Source: Psilocybe azurescens
Taxonomy: Eukaryota > Basidiomycota > Agaricomycetes > Agaricales > Agrocybaceae
NCBI GenBank assembly: GCA_023853785.1
Contig: JAJIRX010000510.1
Coordinates: forward strand, 1,116,001-1,180,000
Reading direction: 5' to 3'
Length of the DNA: 64,000 nucleotides
The notes beneath the pieces were generated by a model, which was not told the DNA's origin, searched no databases, and saw nothing but the letters and a program-made list of their open reading frames with translations. Of this stretch, positions 11,702-22,452 are shown one piece after another (the first letter of the stretch is position 1; every line of letters starts with the position of its first letter). The position numbers and the translations under genes are program-made.

Positions 11702-14250
11702 CAACCCTTGGAAGTCGAGCCAGAAACAGATTCACTCTCTTTTTGCCTTTCTAAGTCGCTATCTTCAACTAAAAGTGGCTCGGAATCACTGGAGTCTCGA
11801 GGCAGCACAATGTTCAGGATAACGCCAACAATACCCGCCATGAGGACTATAAGAAGAGCATGCGCGTTAGTAGCTTCAATGATGTATAGTGAATGCCGAC
11901 TGAGAAAACGCACATGGTGTACTCAAAATAATAGTGATTGAGCTCAAAAACCCTGACAGGCCACTGGACTGATTCTTCACTCTATCGAAAAGATGGGTGA
12001 AAATTTGAGGAACCAGGAGGTCACCCAAGCCAAATGAAAGTGCCCCAGCAAGTACGAAGCGATCTCGTCGAGTGTACCTTGCATATCCCAGTACACGCGC
12101 CCCAGAAACCTGGTAGAGGTTAGCCTTGTAATTAATCCGAGAATCAACTGAGACCATACAGCAACAGAAGCAAATAGGAATGTGGTGACACCTCCCAGAA
12201 CAGGGTTTGGAACTGTACAAACTGTTAGCAAACTATGCAATGAATACAATCCTGAAACACATACTGGCAAGGAAGACTCCCGAGATCTTCCCAAGGATCC
12301 CGAACAGAATCAAAAGAAGCAGCACCAGCGACCAGCTGTAATGTTAGCACAACGAGTAATAGCAATCACTCCATTATTCTAGGTAGTGTACAGGCAAAGA
12401 AGAGACATGTTAACAGTTTATTCCTGGCTTGTTACTGAACGCATGGCGCACCTGGGCAAAAACTGACAGCGGCGCGACTGTGAACAAGGCGGAAAAGAAT
12501 CCTCCGATACCATCGCTCTACGAAAAAATGATGATGAAAAGGATGCAAGCAGTAAAGAAGACATATTTCTCACCAGAATTCCACCTTGTATTCTGGAGTC
12601 AAATTCTACGCCTCGAACATCAACGCGGGAAACCTCTGCCGACGCTGTGATGTCCCCCATGGCCTCCATAGCACATGTGACTTTAACTTGTTTAGAAGGA
12701 GAAATCAATTCGAAGATCTGGTACTTACTGTAGACCGCGAGCACTGTGATTGGAAAATTTATTTAATACATGGGCCTGTCCAGATGTAGTTGACTTACTG
12801 GGAAGGATTGCCGGTGGATATACGCTTATTTTGAATGTGTGCACCCTGGGTCAAAGAAAGGCTTCTGATCAGCCCCACGTCCGGTCTCACGAGTAGACAC
12901 TTACCATAGGAAAGTGATAGGAGGTGCCGTTTTTATGCTGGAGCCGTCAATGTAGCCTGTAGCTCCTGCTACAATACATCCCATCGCCAGTCCAACAATT
13001 ATACTAATATTCTTCAAGAAAGGCGATCCAAACATTTCCGTTAGGACGATGCTGATGAACGACAGAAATCCGAGACCAATGAACTCCGGGGAGGCCCATG
13101 GCAAAGGACGAGGAGCAAATATGGTCGGACAGAGTTGGAAGATGCCTGAAGTTGGGAAATTTTGGCATCCGTTTGAACCTCCACCCCAGGACGGAGCGCC
13201 CGAAGATCCTACGAGTGATGCTCCGATTAACAGGACGACAGTACCTGCTGTGGCATTAGAGAGGAAAGAGCAAAAATAACTATGCCAAACCTGTGATTAT
13301 CGGGGGAAGAGTCTTTTCAGGGTCCGGGGTGGTACAAAGGCCAGGAACATTTCAAGGAAGGAGCAAATCAAGGATGTCCCTGTGCCAAATGTCAGTATTC
13401 CAAATTCAGGGTGATCTGTATATTTTACCCAGAAGTTTTCCATATGCCTCCGGACAGGCGTTTCGTTGGATAGTACCGTCCGCTAGTGTGGTCGAAGTAC
13501 ACGTCCCATCAGCGTACATTGCATTAAAGATCTTAATGAATATATTAGTTACATCCCTCGGAAAGAAGTTTTACATACTGCATTTGCTGTGGACAGCGTA
13601 TTGAAGCTAGTTCCGACGACTGTTGAGTATATTAGCGCTGACTGAGATAACGGAAAAGCCAATACGCGTGCCTGAAATGAGGCCTGTTCCAAGGTAATAA
13701 CCGCCAAAAAGTTTGATACGAGACATTTGAACGAGACTAAGTATTCCTGGATGTACGCGAATAAGCCGAGTTGACCGACGACATGACTTTGAGTAAGCAC
13801 TGACCGCATCCAATCAGGGATGAAGATATCATGTACGCGGAGGTAGCCGAATCCAAGTTCAAAGCACTTGCAAATATAATGGGGGTGTTATGAGGCCTGA
13901 ATCGGGCCAACGTTACTTAATTTCTAATGATGTTGATGAAAAATTATACCTGCAAGCATAGCCAATGCATGTTGAAGACCGGTTGTGGCTGCCAATACCA
14001 AGGGCAAGTCGTCGTTCAGGGCATAAAATGGCGGAGAGCGTTCGTTGTAGGCTTTTGTGAAGGGTAGGGGTGGTATACAGAGCCAGCCGTAGTTGTAATC
14101 CCCAAGCCACCCGTTCTTCGTCGTTAACTTCTGTTTTGATGCAATCAACCTGCTGCCGAGTGTCCGTTTTTGAGAGCTAACTGGTACGGAATCGACTTGG
14201 AGTGCAGGAGAAGCTGTAGCCCCAGGCTGAGTATCTTGGGTAGCACTCAT
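11701..14250 (-). CDS. NCS2 xanthine/uric acid permease (UapA/UapC type)
   Basis: Proton-coupled purine importer of the nucleobase-ascorbate transporter family in the plasma membrane. It starts MSATQDTQPGATASPALQ (14250) with a hydrophilic N-terminus. Then come LPLVLAATTGLQHALAMLAG (TM1 with the QH pair), ITPPIIFASALNL, AMEAMGDITASAEVSR (TM8 motif with the substrate-binding Glu), SRIQGG, APLSVFAQ joined by splicing to NNGVIAITRCAN, then IPNPVLGGVTTFLFASVAV and TRRDRFVLAGALSFGLGDLL. The joined QNNGVIAITR fits the NCS2 signature QNxGxxxxT(R/K). Acidic tail to 11701. About 12 introns, total near 600 residues. The signature points to the xanthine/urate group rather than uracil carriers. It is divergent from the xanthine dioxygenase gene, supporting a shared purine role. 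Confidence 0.92.
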
Positions 14251-14924
14251 GATGGACGGAGTGAAGGAAGATCAACTACTGATACGTCGAGAGTGAATTT
14301 ACGAGAGCTATAAATAGATATCTGAAAAGGACGATTCTCAGGGGTATCCACATCAACTAATGTATGGTGCACTCACCGCTCGGATGTAGTTTAGAGAATT
14401 TCTCAACCACGGGTTGGAAGGCGATCTGCTGGGAAGAGTGGTGTTGGTCTCTAACTCTCGACTTCAAATCGACTTATAGTGTTAGGCAACCCGTGCCTGA
14501 CATGGTGATGTGTGAAGGGGGCAGCGGGACTGAGCAACCTAACCAGTTACCGAATATCACCCCGATGGACCGCGATGTTCTTCCTCCCAAGCCCACTGTG
14601 CCCATATGTCGAATTCAACAGGTTCTTCCCGCCTCACGTTCGCTCGACTTCAAAATTTCCCATCCACCAGATACAGAACCTACAACCGAGAAGGCCGATA
14701 TAGACAGTTCTCCCTGATCCACAATCCAGGATACATTGCGTTCAATAGACAGTCCGATTATAACTCACCGCTGTCCGCTGAGTCTGACATAACCTGATGC
14801 ATCTTAGACTGGCGAAGCCACCCAAAAGTTGCCTCTGCTGCAGCCTGGACCGATCGCGGCTCGTGGACAGAGCGGGATCGGTCCACTCGTTTTCCTTCTT
14901 TCTGATTCTATGATTCAATCAAGA

Positions 14925-14958
14925 ATGTATACCAAGAATGTATACCAAGAAGTACAGA
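14925..14958. repeat. 13-base tandem repeat
   Basis: AAGAATGTATACC occurs twice head to tail, followed by a partial third copy, inside the divergent promoter region. Confidence 0.8.
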
Positions 14959-15258
14959 TATATGGAACTTGATCTATATATAAGCCATGGTCATATGGTT
15001 TTTGCCATGATACCCGAGCCTACAACCAACGGTTGCGTATTCGGTAGATTAAGTGCCAATGTGTATGTATGATGGGCGTAGTGTCAATATTTGTTAATTC
15101 GTATGTTTACGTTGACAGGATTTACAATAGTCCTCGTAGCTTACGCACGGGTGACTACAACAGATCTACTGAGGTCCCGAGTCGACGGGTGGCCGCTATC
15201 CGCCGAGCGTCTAGATTTGCTTCTCTGAAGTCGAGCTCCTGTAAGGCTATGTAGCTAT

Positions 15259-15388
15259 GCATTCTTGATACGCGAGCAGGACGACAGGAGACAGGAGATT
15301 ATCAAGCTCAGTCAGCAGTTATGTCTGCATTCCTGATATACGAGCAAGACAACACGAGCCATAAGATTACCAAGCTCAGCAGCTTTAT
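15259..15388. repeat. Imperfect ~65-base direct repeat
   Basis: GCATTCTTGATACGCGAGCA (15259) and GCATTCCTGATATACGAGCA (15327) each begin a block that ends in a CAAGCTCAG...CAGC segment. Two adjacent copies about 68 bases apart, diverged, 200-320 bases upstream of the dioxygenase start. Confidence 0.75.
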
Positions 15389-15582
15389 TCCAGACTTCCA
15401 TTTCGCTTTGTCGCACCCATGCAAGTCAAAGGATCTATGACGAAAAGGCTGAAGAACAGCATCATGCATCGATGTCACACTATAGATCTATAGATAGCTC
15501 AGTGATAGATAAAGGCGAAAGCCATATCCCGCATTTCGTTTCCTACTTTCATCTACCTATTCAGCAGCTAGTACTAGAGATT

Positions 15583-17061
15583 ATGGCTATCGATTTGCTC
15601 CCACTCCCTCTTCCCGAATCCGCAGACCCCACTAAGTTTACGAATTTCGGCAGGGAAGTCAAAGGTTTTGATCCGGCCACTTTCAGCCCTGAGCAGTTCG
15701 AAGAGCTCAAAGATGCCTTGTATAAGGTACATAATACACTATTCTGGCACCTGCCTGAGTGCGGTTTGCTGAAATGTTAACCGGAAGTATGATGCGCTCC
15801 TTTTTCGCAATGTCGATATGACACCAGAGCAACAATATGCCTTGACAAAGGTCACTAACGCACAACATCGCTCGTGTCGTCATTAACTGATTTACACTCA
15901 TCAGGCGTTCGATCCCGCCTCCGAGAACTATGGTCATGGGAATAAGCAGACAGAAGCCGACAAGAAATCGATCCTGCATCCTGATCTCAAGACCATTCCT
16001 CGAGTTCCTCAAGTACAACTCATCGGAAATGGCATGGTCTACAATCACGAAGGCCTGGCAGAAGCCCGTCTAAAGCACCCACACCACAAGACATTCCACA
16101 AGACCATCGTCAGTCAGGGAGGACGAAGATAAAGGAATAACCCGATTCTACCGATGGCACATCGACGCCGCACTTTACAACCTGTCGCCTCCGAAGGTCA
16201 CGACTCTGTACGCTCTCAACGTCCCGCAAGGCCCCAAGCAGGTTGTGCGGTACGACGATGGGTCGGGAGAAGAGCTCCCAGTTCCCCTTGGAACAACAGC
16301 ATTCGTATCAGGCAGGACGATGTTCGATATCCTACCGAAGGAATTAAAGAGCGTTGCCGCTCGCGCTCGCGTGAAGTATGCTCCACACCCATATGTCTGG
16401 ATGGCTCCAGCTCGTGCCAAGTCAACGGGACTTGGGATTGAGAGTGACGGCCTTGAGTCATCGTTCAACGACCTTCCGCCTTGGGAAGAGTCCCGCCGAA
16501 AGCTTTATCCTGTTGTGAGTCTCACCTTTCCGTGGAATCTTACGTTTGTGCCATTGACCCGCTGTTATCTCTAGCTGTGGAAGAATCCTGCCACTGGAGA
16601 GCTTTCATTCCAAGTCCACCCATGCGGCGTAGCGGAACTGCTCATAGACCCCATTCCTGAAGGAAAACCCCGAGATGGGGCATTGTACCCTGATGGTGCT
16701 CATTTGACGGATCTCAAGGAGGTCAGAGATTTACTTTATAAGATGCAAAGGCCAGCCATCAGTCCGAATGTGAGTCACAATGAGCTTCCAGTTTTCCTTG
16801 ACCTTTGAACTTTCTGAAACCCATTCTAGCTCGTATATCCTCATGATTGGTAAGTTGGTTTAATTAACAGAAGAATCGGTGAAGGGCTTATCTTTAATAA
16901 GGCAAGAGAAAGATATGGTGCTGTTCCACAATCGTGGTCTCCTCCACAGTGTTGTTGGCGCTTTCAAAGAAGACCAAGTTCGGGCCTTCCACCAGTGCAA
17001 CTTGGCTGCGTCCGACGAGCCAACTGGACCCACGCCAGAGGATGTCAAAATTTGGGCCTAA
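15583..17061 (+). CDS. xanA: Alpha-ketoglutarate-dependent xanthine dioxygenase (XanA type), apparent frame break
   Basis: Converts xanthine to uric acid with 2-oxoglutarate, O2 and Fe(II), replacing molybdenum xanthine dehydrogenase. Strong matches to Aspergillus XanA in order: NYGHGNKQ, SILHPDLKTIPRVPQVQ, KHPHHKTFH, RFYRWHIDAALY (iron HxD), VVRYDDGSGEE, VPLGTTAFVSG, YAPHPYVWMAPAR, VLWKNPATGELSFQVHP, KMQRPAISPN, and HDW joined by splicing to QEKDMVLFHNRGLLHSVVG (distal His), then QCNLAA. About 380 residues, four introns. Start at 15583 (MAIDLLPLPL) fits relatives; an in-frame ATG at 15472 would add 37 residues. Oddity: between IVSQ and EDEDKGITRFYRW (about 16108-16135) one extra base in GGG (16117-16119) shifts the frame to a stop at 16130. 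No intron removes it without deleting conserved residues. Confidence 0.92.
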
Positions 17062-17362
17062 GAACAGTACTTATATTGGTAAATCAAATTTTGTATGAGC
17101 GCGAAGGAGTTCCTTAGTAGTTCACGGTACTTTCGAATGGAGGTTTGTGTGCGGTGGCAACAAATCAAATTTGAAAAGTTGTAGCAGGCTCCCGGATTAC
17201 TCCGACTCTGAGTCTCAATTCCAATTTGAAATCGCGCATTATGTCTCTGGCTCCTCAAAGTGGCCCTTCGACTCGTTGAAATTTGCACGGACTGGATCAA
17301 GTCGAAGAATGAAAAGAGGATGTCGATGTTTTTAAAAAGTAAAATAAGTAAAATATAGATGT

Positions 17363-17434
17363 CTCTCTGTCTGGGAGTCGAACCCAGCTTTCGCGCGTGA
17401 CAGGCGCGTGTACTAACCGATATACTAACAGAGA
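17363..17434 (-). tRNA. tRNA-Asp (GUC)
   Basis: Reverse strand folds as a 72-base cloverleaf without intron. The acceptor stem is TCTCTGT with ACAGAGA, the anticodon loop is CTGTCAC (GTC), and the T loop is in GGTTCGACTCC. Lies between the xanthine dioxygenase and SDR genes. Confidence 0.95.
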
Positions 17435-17716
17435 CATGTTATGTAGGTATAATTAATTAGATACAATGTGTTGTAAGCCCAAATAATGCAAGAACAAACC
17501 TGTCCCCCTAGCCTGCGCAGTTCACCGTGATCAGCAAGTGATCAGCATCGACTTAGTTTGTACCAAGTTGAAGTTTCGACAAATGGTTTCGTTTGACATT
17601 GGCAGAAAATACACCTCGATGAATAGTATTAAAGTAACATGCAGAATAATGCCACTCGGCCAACTACAGACGGGGTCGAATGGCATTGGCGGGCGCAGTC
17701 AAATCTTGACGCGTTT

Positions 17717-18901
17717 CTACCATTTCTCGTGTGCCGGACGAACTGTTGTGGACTAAATGAGACGATTTATCGAATCGACAGAGTACTGGAGAACACTTAC
17801 GATCGAGCTCCCAAGTCCAAGCAGAGCGATCTTGATTGACAAGATAAAGATAGGACTAAGAGAAGTTATCAGAAGTCATTAATGCATAGAGAAATCAGAA
17901 CCAAGGTTGAAACTCACATTCGCGATGCTCTCAGGCCTCAAACGGGCGTCTTCATTCTCTTGCCACTCGGTATCCCGTTTCTCACGCTGACGGTCAACAA
18001 GAATCACTGAAAAAATCGATGTTACTAAATAGTAAATCATGATCAAGCTGAAAGTGCGAACCTCCATCAATAATGGACTGGGGATATGGGGTATTGTCAG
18101 CAAAGGAATGTATCCAACGGAAGGGACCTTACATGAGCAACATGTATGTTCTCTTTTCCAAACTCCTTTGCCAAGCTCTGAGATAATGCCCGTATACCGA
18201 ACTTACCAGCAGCAAAAGCGCTTGTAACAACGTTTCCTCTGGTGCTAGCGGTAGCTCCAGTGAAGATCAAAGCACCCCTCTTGCCGTTGGGCTGCTCGAT
18301 ATCGTTGTCTTTGAAAGCAAGGATCGCAGCGCGAGAGAATGAGAAGGCAGCAGCAACATTAGTCTGCAAAGATTCTTCAACTTCTTGGGGAGTGATGTCG
18401 AGGAACTTCTTCCAGACACCAAAGCCTGCGTTGAAGACAGCGACGCGGATAATGTATTCCGGCTTCGGGAATTTAGCATGGATCGCAGTCCAAGCGGAAA
18501 CTATGTCGTCATTAGAATACGAAGCGATCGAGAAAGATTCAGCCTGACGAGGAGATTTCAATTATCATTCAGTCCTTGATTGAAAAGAAATTCTTGTCTG
18601 TGACTTACATGCCCCCCTGAGCTATTTATCTCTTGGGCGAGTTTATTAACGGAGTCTGCGCCTCTGGCTATAAGCGCAACACTGTAGCCGTTCTTCGCAA
18701 ACAGCCGTCTACAGGGGTACCAAACTTTTAGCGAAATAGGCTTTATTCAGAGAATGTATACTCACGCAGTGGAAGCACCGGTTCCAGATCCATTTCCCAG
18801 TCCTAAATGGTTACATTTACTCATGCATTCTGGGATTCAGAAACATTATGTATCGATTTACCTGCAACAACCAGAACACGTTTAGCTGTATGAGATGCCA
18901 T
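17717..18901 (-). CDS. Short-chain dehydrogenase/reductase with Phe in place of the catalytic Tyr
   Basis: NAD(P)-binding Rossmann enzyme. Starts near MASHTAKRVLVVAG, then a Gly-rich loop GLGNGSGTGAS. VFNAGFGVWKKFLDIT is the NAG region, followed by LIFTGATASTRG and SAFAAGKFGIRALSQSLAKEF. The tail is YLYLVNQDRSAWTWELD spliced to LRPAHEKW, typical of this fungal/bacterial SDR group. Six or more introns; about 250 residues; stop at 17717-17719. The usual YxxxK reads FAAGK, so the proton-donating Tyr is Phe; the Lys is kept. Relatives of this group often show the same FAAxK, so it is probably a subgroup trait. Substrate unknown. Confidence 0.88.
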
Positions 18902-19545
18902 TTCTTGTTCTTTGATAAGAGTAGCAATTGAAAGACGGTGTGTGTTCAATAGTCAGAGTGTGCGAGCAATGTGCGAGCTTTATAAGTGGATTGCAAGTCT
19001 ATTGATAGCTGATTGTGCACGTTTTGACTCAGCAGATTACTTAGAGTCATGTCGTGATAGCAGTTATTTGTTGCGCAAGCAAGCACCACTGAAACTTCGG
19101 CTTAGCCATCTGCCCGAAGGTAATGACAAAGACAGATACTTCAGAGATTTTAAACAATCATGAGAAGCACTCTGAAGTGCTGAGAACTTCAAGACACGGA
19201 AGCGTAAGGCAGTCACTAAGGCACATACAAAAATGACGCGTACCTGAAAGTCTATGAGTTTATTGGTCCAGCATCTGAGTCCGAATGTATTGTAGAGGTA
19301 TTCCAACCAACTTCGATAGTGACAACCAAAGCATTCAAGTTGAACGTTGAACGTCGAATTTGCGTCGAAACTTTCAAGCCAGCAAGCCACGCCAAACCGT
19401 CGAGGCTTGACAGTTTTCCAGGTCTGCCAAGCTATCGACGGACCGGCGAGTTCCTATATTGGGACCGTAAAATCGCCATCCGTCCATCCATCCAATGAAA
19501 TCGGCGGAGGATGATCCGTTGACTTCAGGGCAAGTTAGCTCCAAA
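18902..19545. other. Intergenic between divergent SDR and phosphatase genes
   Basis: About 640 bases between opposed start codons; likely promoters for both. No repeat or ORF of note. Confidence 0.4.
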
Positions 19546-20707
19546 TGGACTTCAACAAGAAAGTTCAAAGTGACCTACAACAGACCTACGAACATCACAT
19601 TCGATCACCGGAAAGTCACTATCAAGACTGCAATCTAACATCACAGGCCAATCAAAAAGACTGGATAGAGATCTTGCTTCAAATGATTCTAGATTCCGAA
19701 ATCAGTAATGGCACCTCAGAATTGCATCCTCAACTAGTGGCGTTCGATTTAGAGTGAGTGCGACTGAAGAGACACATACATGAATCTTATATCTGAAACT
19801 TTATTCGTCTCAGCTATACTCTCTGGGATTTATGGATTGATACCCATGTTACAGGCGCGTCGGTGCCGTCTCTCGAGGATCTGGAACTCTTGACTGATAT
19901 CATTGGGAATCATTCAAATATGCAGGCCCATTAAAGAGGAAAGGCGATACCATTAATCAGGTTTTGGATAAGTATGCTTGATGTTTTTATCATAACTGCT
20001 TGGTTCAACATCCCCTGCTTGCTCACAGATATGGGGAACCTATCTCGTTCTATAATGATGTTGCTCACATCCTTCACGATCTGCGATCTCATTCGTTTCC
20101 GGTAAATGGTGAAGGGAATCAAGTGGATCGTAAAGTCGTAATCGCTGCTTGTTCAAGGACGCATGCTCCTGATCTGTATGCATCGAACCACCTAACAAAA
20201 TGAAGGCAAGAAATGCCGGACTGACGCTAATATTCAGTGCAAATCAATGCCTGCGGCTGTTACTTGTCCCTCCCAGCCCTAAACATTTGTGCCCTGACCC
20301 GAAACCCGCAATCGAATTCTTCGATGAAATGGAAATATACCCAGGTCAGTGTGATGATATACCCATCGTTATCAGTGGATTAAAAATAGCTAGGTTCGAA
20401 GATCAAGCATTTCAAGAAGCTTCATGAGAGAACAGGCATACCCTACTCAGAGATGGTATATCTTTTCTCCAAAGCCGCGTCTATGACACTGGCTGATGCC
20501 ATGACCAACAGCTTTTTTTCGATGATGAACATCGAAACTCAGAAGTCGAAAACCTAGGTCTTCACATCTTTCTCTCATGATAATTTCATCTATGCTAACG
20601 GCGTCTTCATTTAAGGTGTCACATTTTATCATGTTCCACGAGGATTGACGAGACAGAAATTTGACGAAGGTCTGAAAGAATGGCGACGCCGTCAGTCAAA
20701 CCAATAG
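19545..20707 (+). CDS. Magnesium-dependent phosphatase 1 (MDP-1, HAD superfamily)
   Basis: HAD-fold phosphatase of the MDP-1 group, linked in other species to protein-tyrosine or sugar/glycation-product dephosphorylation. Splicing between 19753 and 19814 (GA joined to C) restores the catalytic DLDYTLW motif (DxDxT) in VAFDLDYTLWDLWIDTHV. Further motifs: EPISFYNDVAHILHDLRS, IAACSRTHAPDL (Ser motif II), KPAIEFFDEMEIYP, KLHERTGIPYSEM, LFFDDEHRNSEVENLG (motif IV acidic pair) and GVTFYHVPRGLTRQKF, ending EWRRRQSNQ. Six or more introns. The intron after DTHVTG lacks an ideal donor, so that border is uncertain. The first ~60 residues (from MDFNKKVQ) are poorly conserved; a later start is possible. 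Confidence 0.9.
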
Positions 20708-21483
20708 AGTTTCGTTTTCCAAATCATTTGTTACAAACACAGAAAGATCATCGCAGAGACATCTTTGTTTCTTCTAACGACAGATTTGAAAGTTCGTACT
20801 TGGTTCTGAACCTGATTAACAATCAAGCCTTCTCGGACTTTGAACTCGCCTCTGAGCCTCGAAGTCGAGGGTTGGTCAAAGAAGATCATTTGTCCTTTCG
20901 ATCCCGCGACGCATTGAGCCTTTGGCTTCCTCTTCCTTAATTGTATGCAATTTCACAGTAAGACTAGCCTTTCACAACCTAAGTTAATAGCAAGACATGT
21001 CGAGCAGTTTACCAACGGAGCATTGGCCACACTGGCAGTACTGGGCTTCGGCATTTAGAGTTTCATGACCCCGCCGGTGATCTGCACAGCCGCTCCGATA
21101 CCATGACCCGCATTGGTCCCGCAGTCATTATCTTTTACACATACTTAGCACCTGCCACCATTTTCCGATGTGCACGTTTCTTCCTCCTACCGTCGTCACT
21201 GGGCCATCGTCAAAGCGCAGCTTTATAAACGCCCTGTCAGGTGGATAGAGATACCTACATATCTTTCTTCCCACTGTCACTTGTTTGCTACCCCGCAGAA
21301 CTCTGGTCTCGGAGGTTCCCTCTCCATAACATACCCAAGTCTTGTTTCTCAGAGGTCTCATTGTCTCGTCGTTCCTTCTTGGTACATTCTTCGAAGTTTA
21401 ACCGCTACACCAAACTTAACAGGACAATTGCTTTTCTAGACCTCACGTCGTCTGAAGCAATACCCATTCATCACAAATAACCA
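20707..21483. other. Intergenic
   Basis: About 780 bases with no recognised gene; the last part is C/T-rich, as expected for a promoter and 5' UTR of the following small gene. Confidence 0.4.
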
Positions 21484-21960
21484 TGGGTCAAGAGCCACCT
21501 GCATTCCCATCGCCGGCATCAGCAATGCCCACACCGGCGTACACCACGGAGAAGCCAGGGCAGGTCCACTACAACTCTCGTCCGTATCTTGAGTCCCAGC
21601 TCTTCTATTTCTCATCCTATCTCTATCTCTTTTCAACAGACAATAGCAATGCGCCTAATATGCCTAATGCCCAAGCGTATTATCCTCAACAGTTGCAACA
21701 GTATCAGAACGAGTACAGGCCACAACAAGGGAGTTATCAGCAATCACAACCACAAGCGCACGCTCAGCCGCAGGTCATCTACGTTCAGCAGCAGTCTAAG
21801 CCAGATAATTCAGACTCGTTTTGTCTTCCCTGCGCCTGGTACGTCTATCTCGTCTTATATTGTGGTATTCGTCTACATTGATAGTTGACACTGCTTTTTA
21901 ATCAGCTGCGCAGGCTGTTTAGCCGCTACATTCTGTTGCCCGTGCTTCTGCTGCTGCTAG
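21483..21960 (+). CDS. Small Pro/Gln/Tyr-rich protein with Cys-rich CYSTM-like tail
   Basis: A hydrophilic P/Q/Y-rich region (QGSYQQSQPQAHAQPQ) is followed by a spliced tail CLPCACCAGCLAATFCCPCF ending CCC at 21960. This layout, disordered N-terminus plus a Cys-packed hydrophobic end, is that of CYSTM-type tail-anchored stress proteins; palmitoylation or metal binding at the membrane is inferred. An intron from about 21574 to 21641 (donor GTCCGT) removes a less typical segment, but reading through also stays open. The last intron (GTACGT to ATCAG) is needed to reach the Cys tail. About 110-130 residues. Confidence 0.72.
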
Positions 21961-22452
21961 GATGTTCTAGGGCGCTTACTTCTTGGATGGGCATCGCCTC
22001 ATACCAAGCCCAGGTCTTCGACATCGAGTTCCGACTATTATCATACTTGCTTGCTTAGTTTACGTATACGCGGTCTCCTTTCGACGGTTGCAGTGTGTCT
22101 GGCTGTATCATTGACATTTGTATCCAATAGTTTCTGTCATATAAATACATCATTTGCTATATGCCTTCTGACTTCTTCCTACGTATATGGCATATATGAG
22201 TTTTATCACCAACCATCGATTAATTAATGTGTCTCAGATTCGAAAGTTCAATAGCCTGACATGGGCGGCCTGAACTTGTCCTTTGATGAATTAATATAAG
22301 ACCAATTCACAATAGCTATCGGATATCCCTATTGCGACTTTTCTAAACTATAATTACTCAAATGAAATCATCAGATATACACTACTTATAGAAGAAACAA
22401 AACAAAAAAGCCTGCACCAAGAATCAAATGTCCATTATTACTGCAGTATCAT
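21960..22452. other. Intergenic between convergent genes
   Basis: About 490 A/T-rich bases between the 3' ends of the CYSTM-like gene and MON2; presumably both 3' UTRs. Confidence 0.4.

Larger units (their letters stand above)
14250..15583. promoter_or_regulatory. Divergent promoter region between permease and xanthine dioxygenase genes
   Basis: 1.33 kb between the two opposed start codons. It carries no convincing gene (small ORFs at 14364-14797 and 15069-15254 lack domains) but holds two short repeats. In ascomycetes such purine genes answer to GATA and pathway-specific factors; which factor acts here cannot be told from the sequence alone. Confidence 0.5.

Noticed and set aside
15472..15582. 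Upstream in-frame ATG for XanA adding 37 residues
   Set aside because: The extra segment is not similar to known XanA N-termini; the start at 15583 fits better, though the longer form is not excluded.
16068..16113. 46-base intron in XanA that would restore the frame
   Set aside because: Donor GTCTAA is poor and removal deletes the conserved KHPHHKTFH block shared with Aspergillus XanA; a one-base indel explains the alignment better.
19751..19755. Apparent loss of the second catalytic Asp in MDP-1 (DLE instead of DLD)
   Set aside because: Arises only if the exon is read past its donor. Splicing GA to C at 19814 restores DLDYT.
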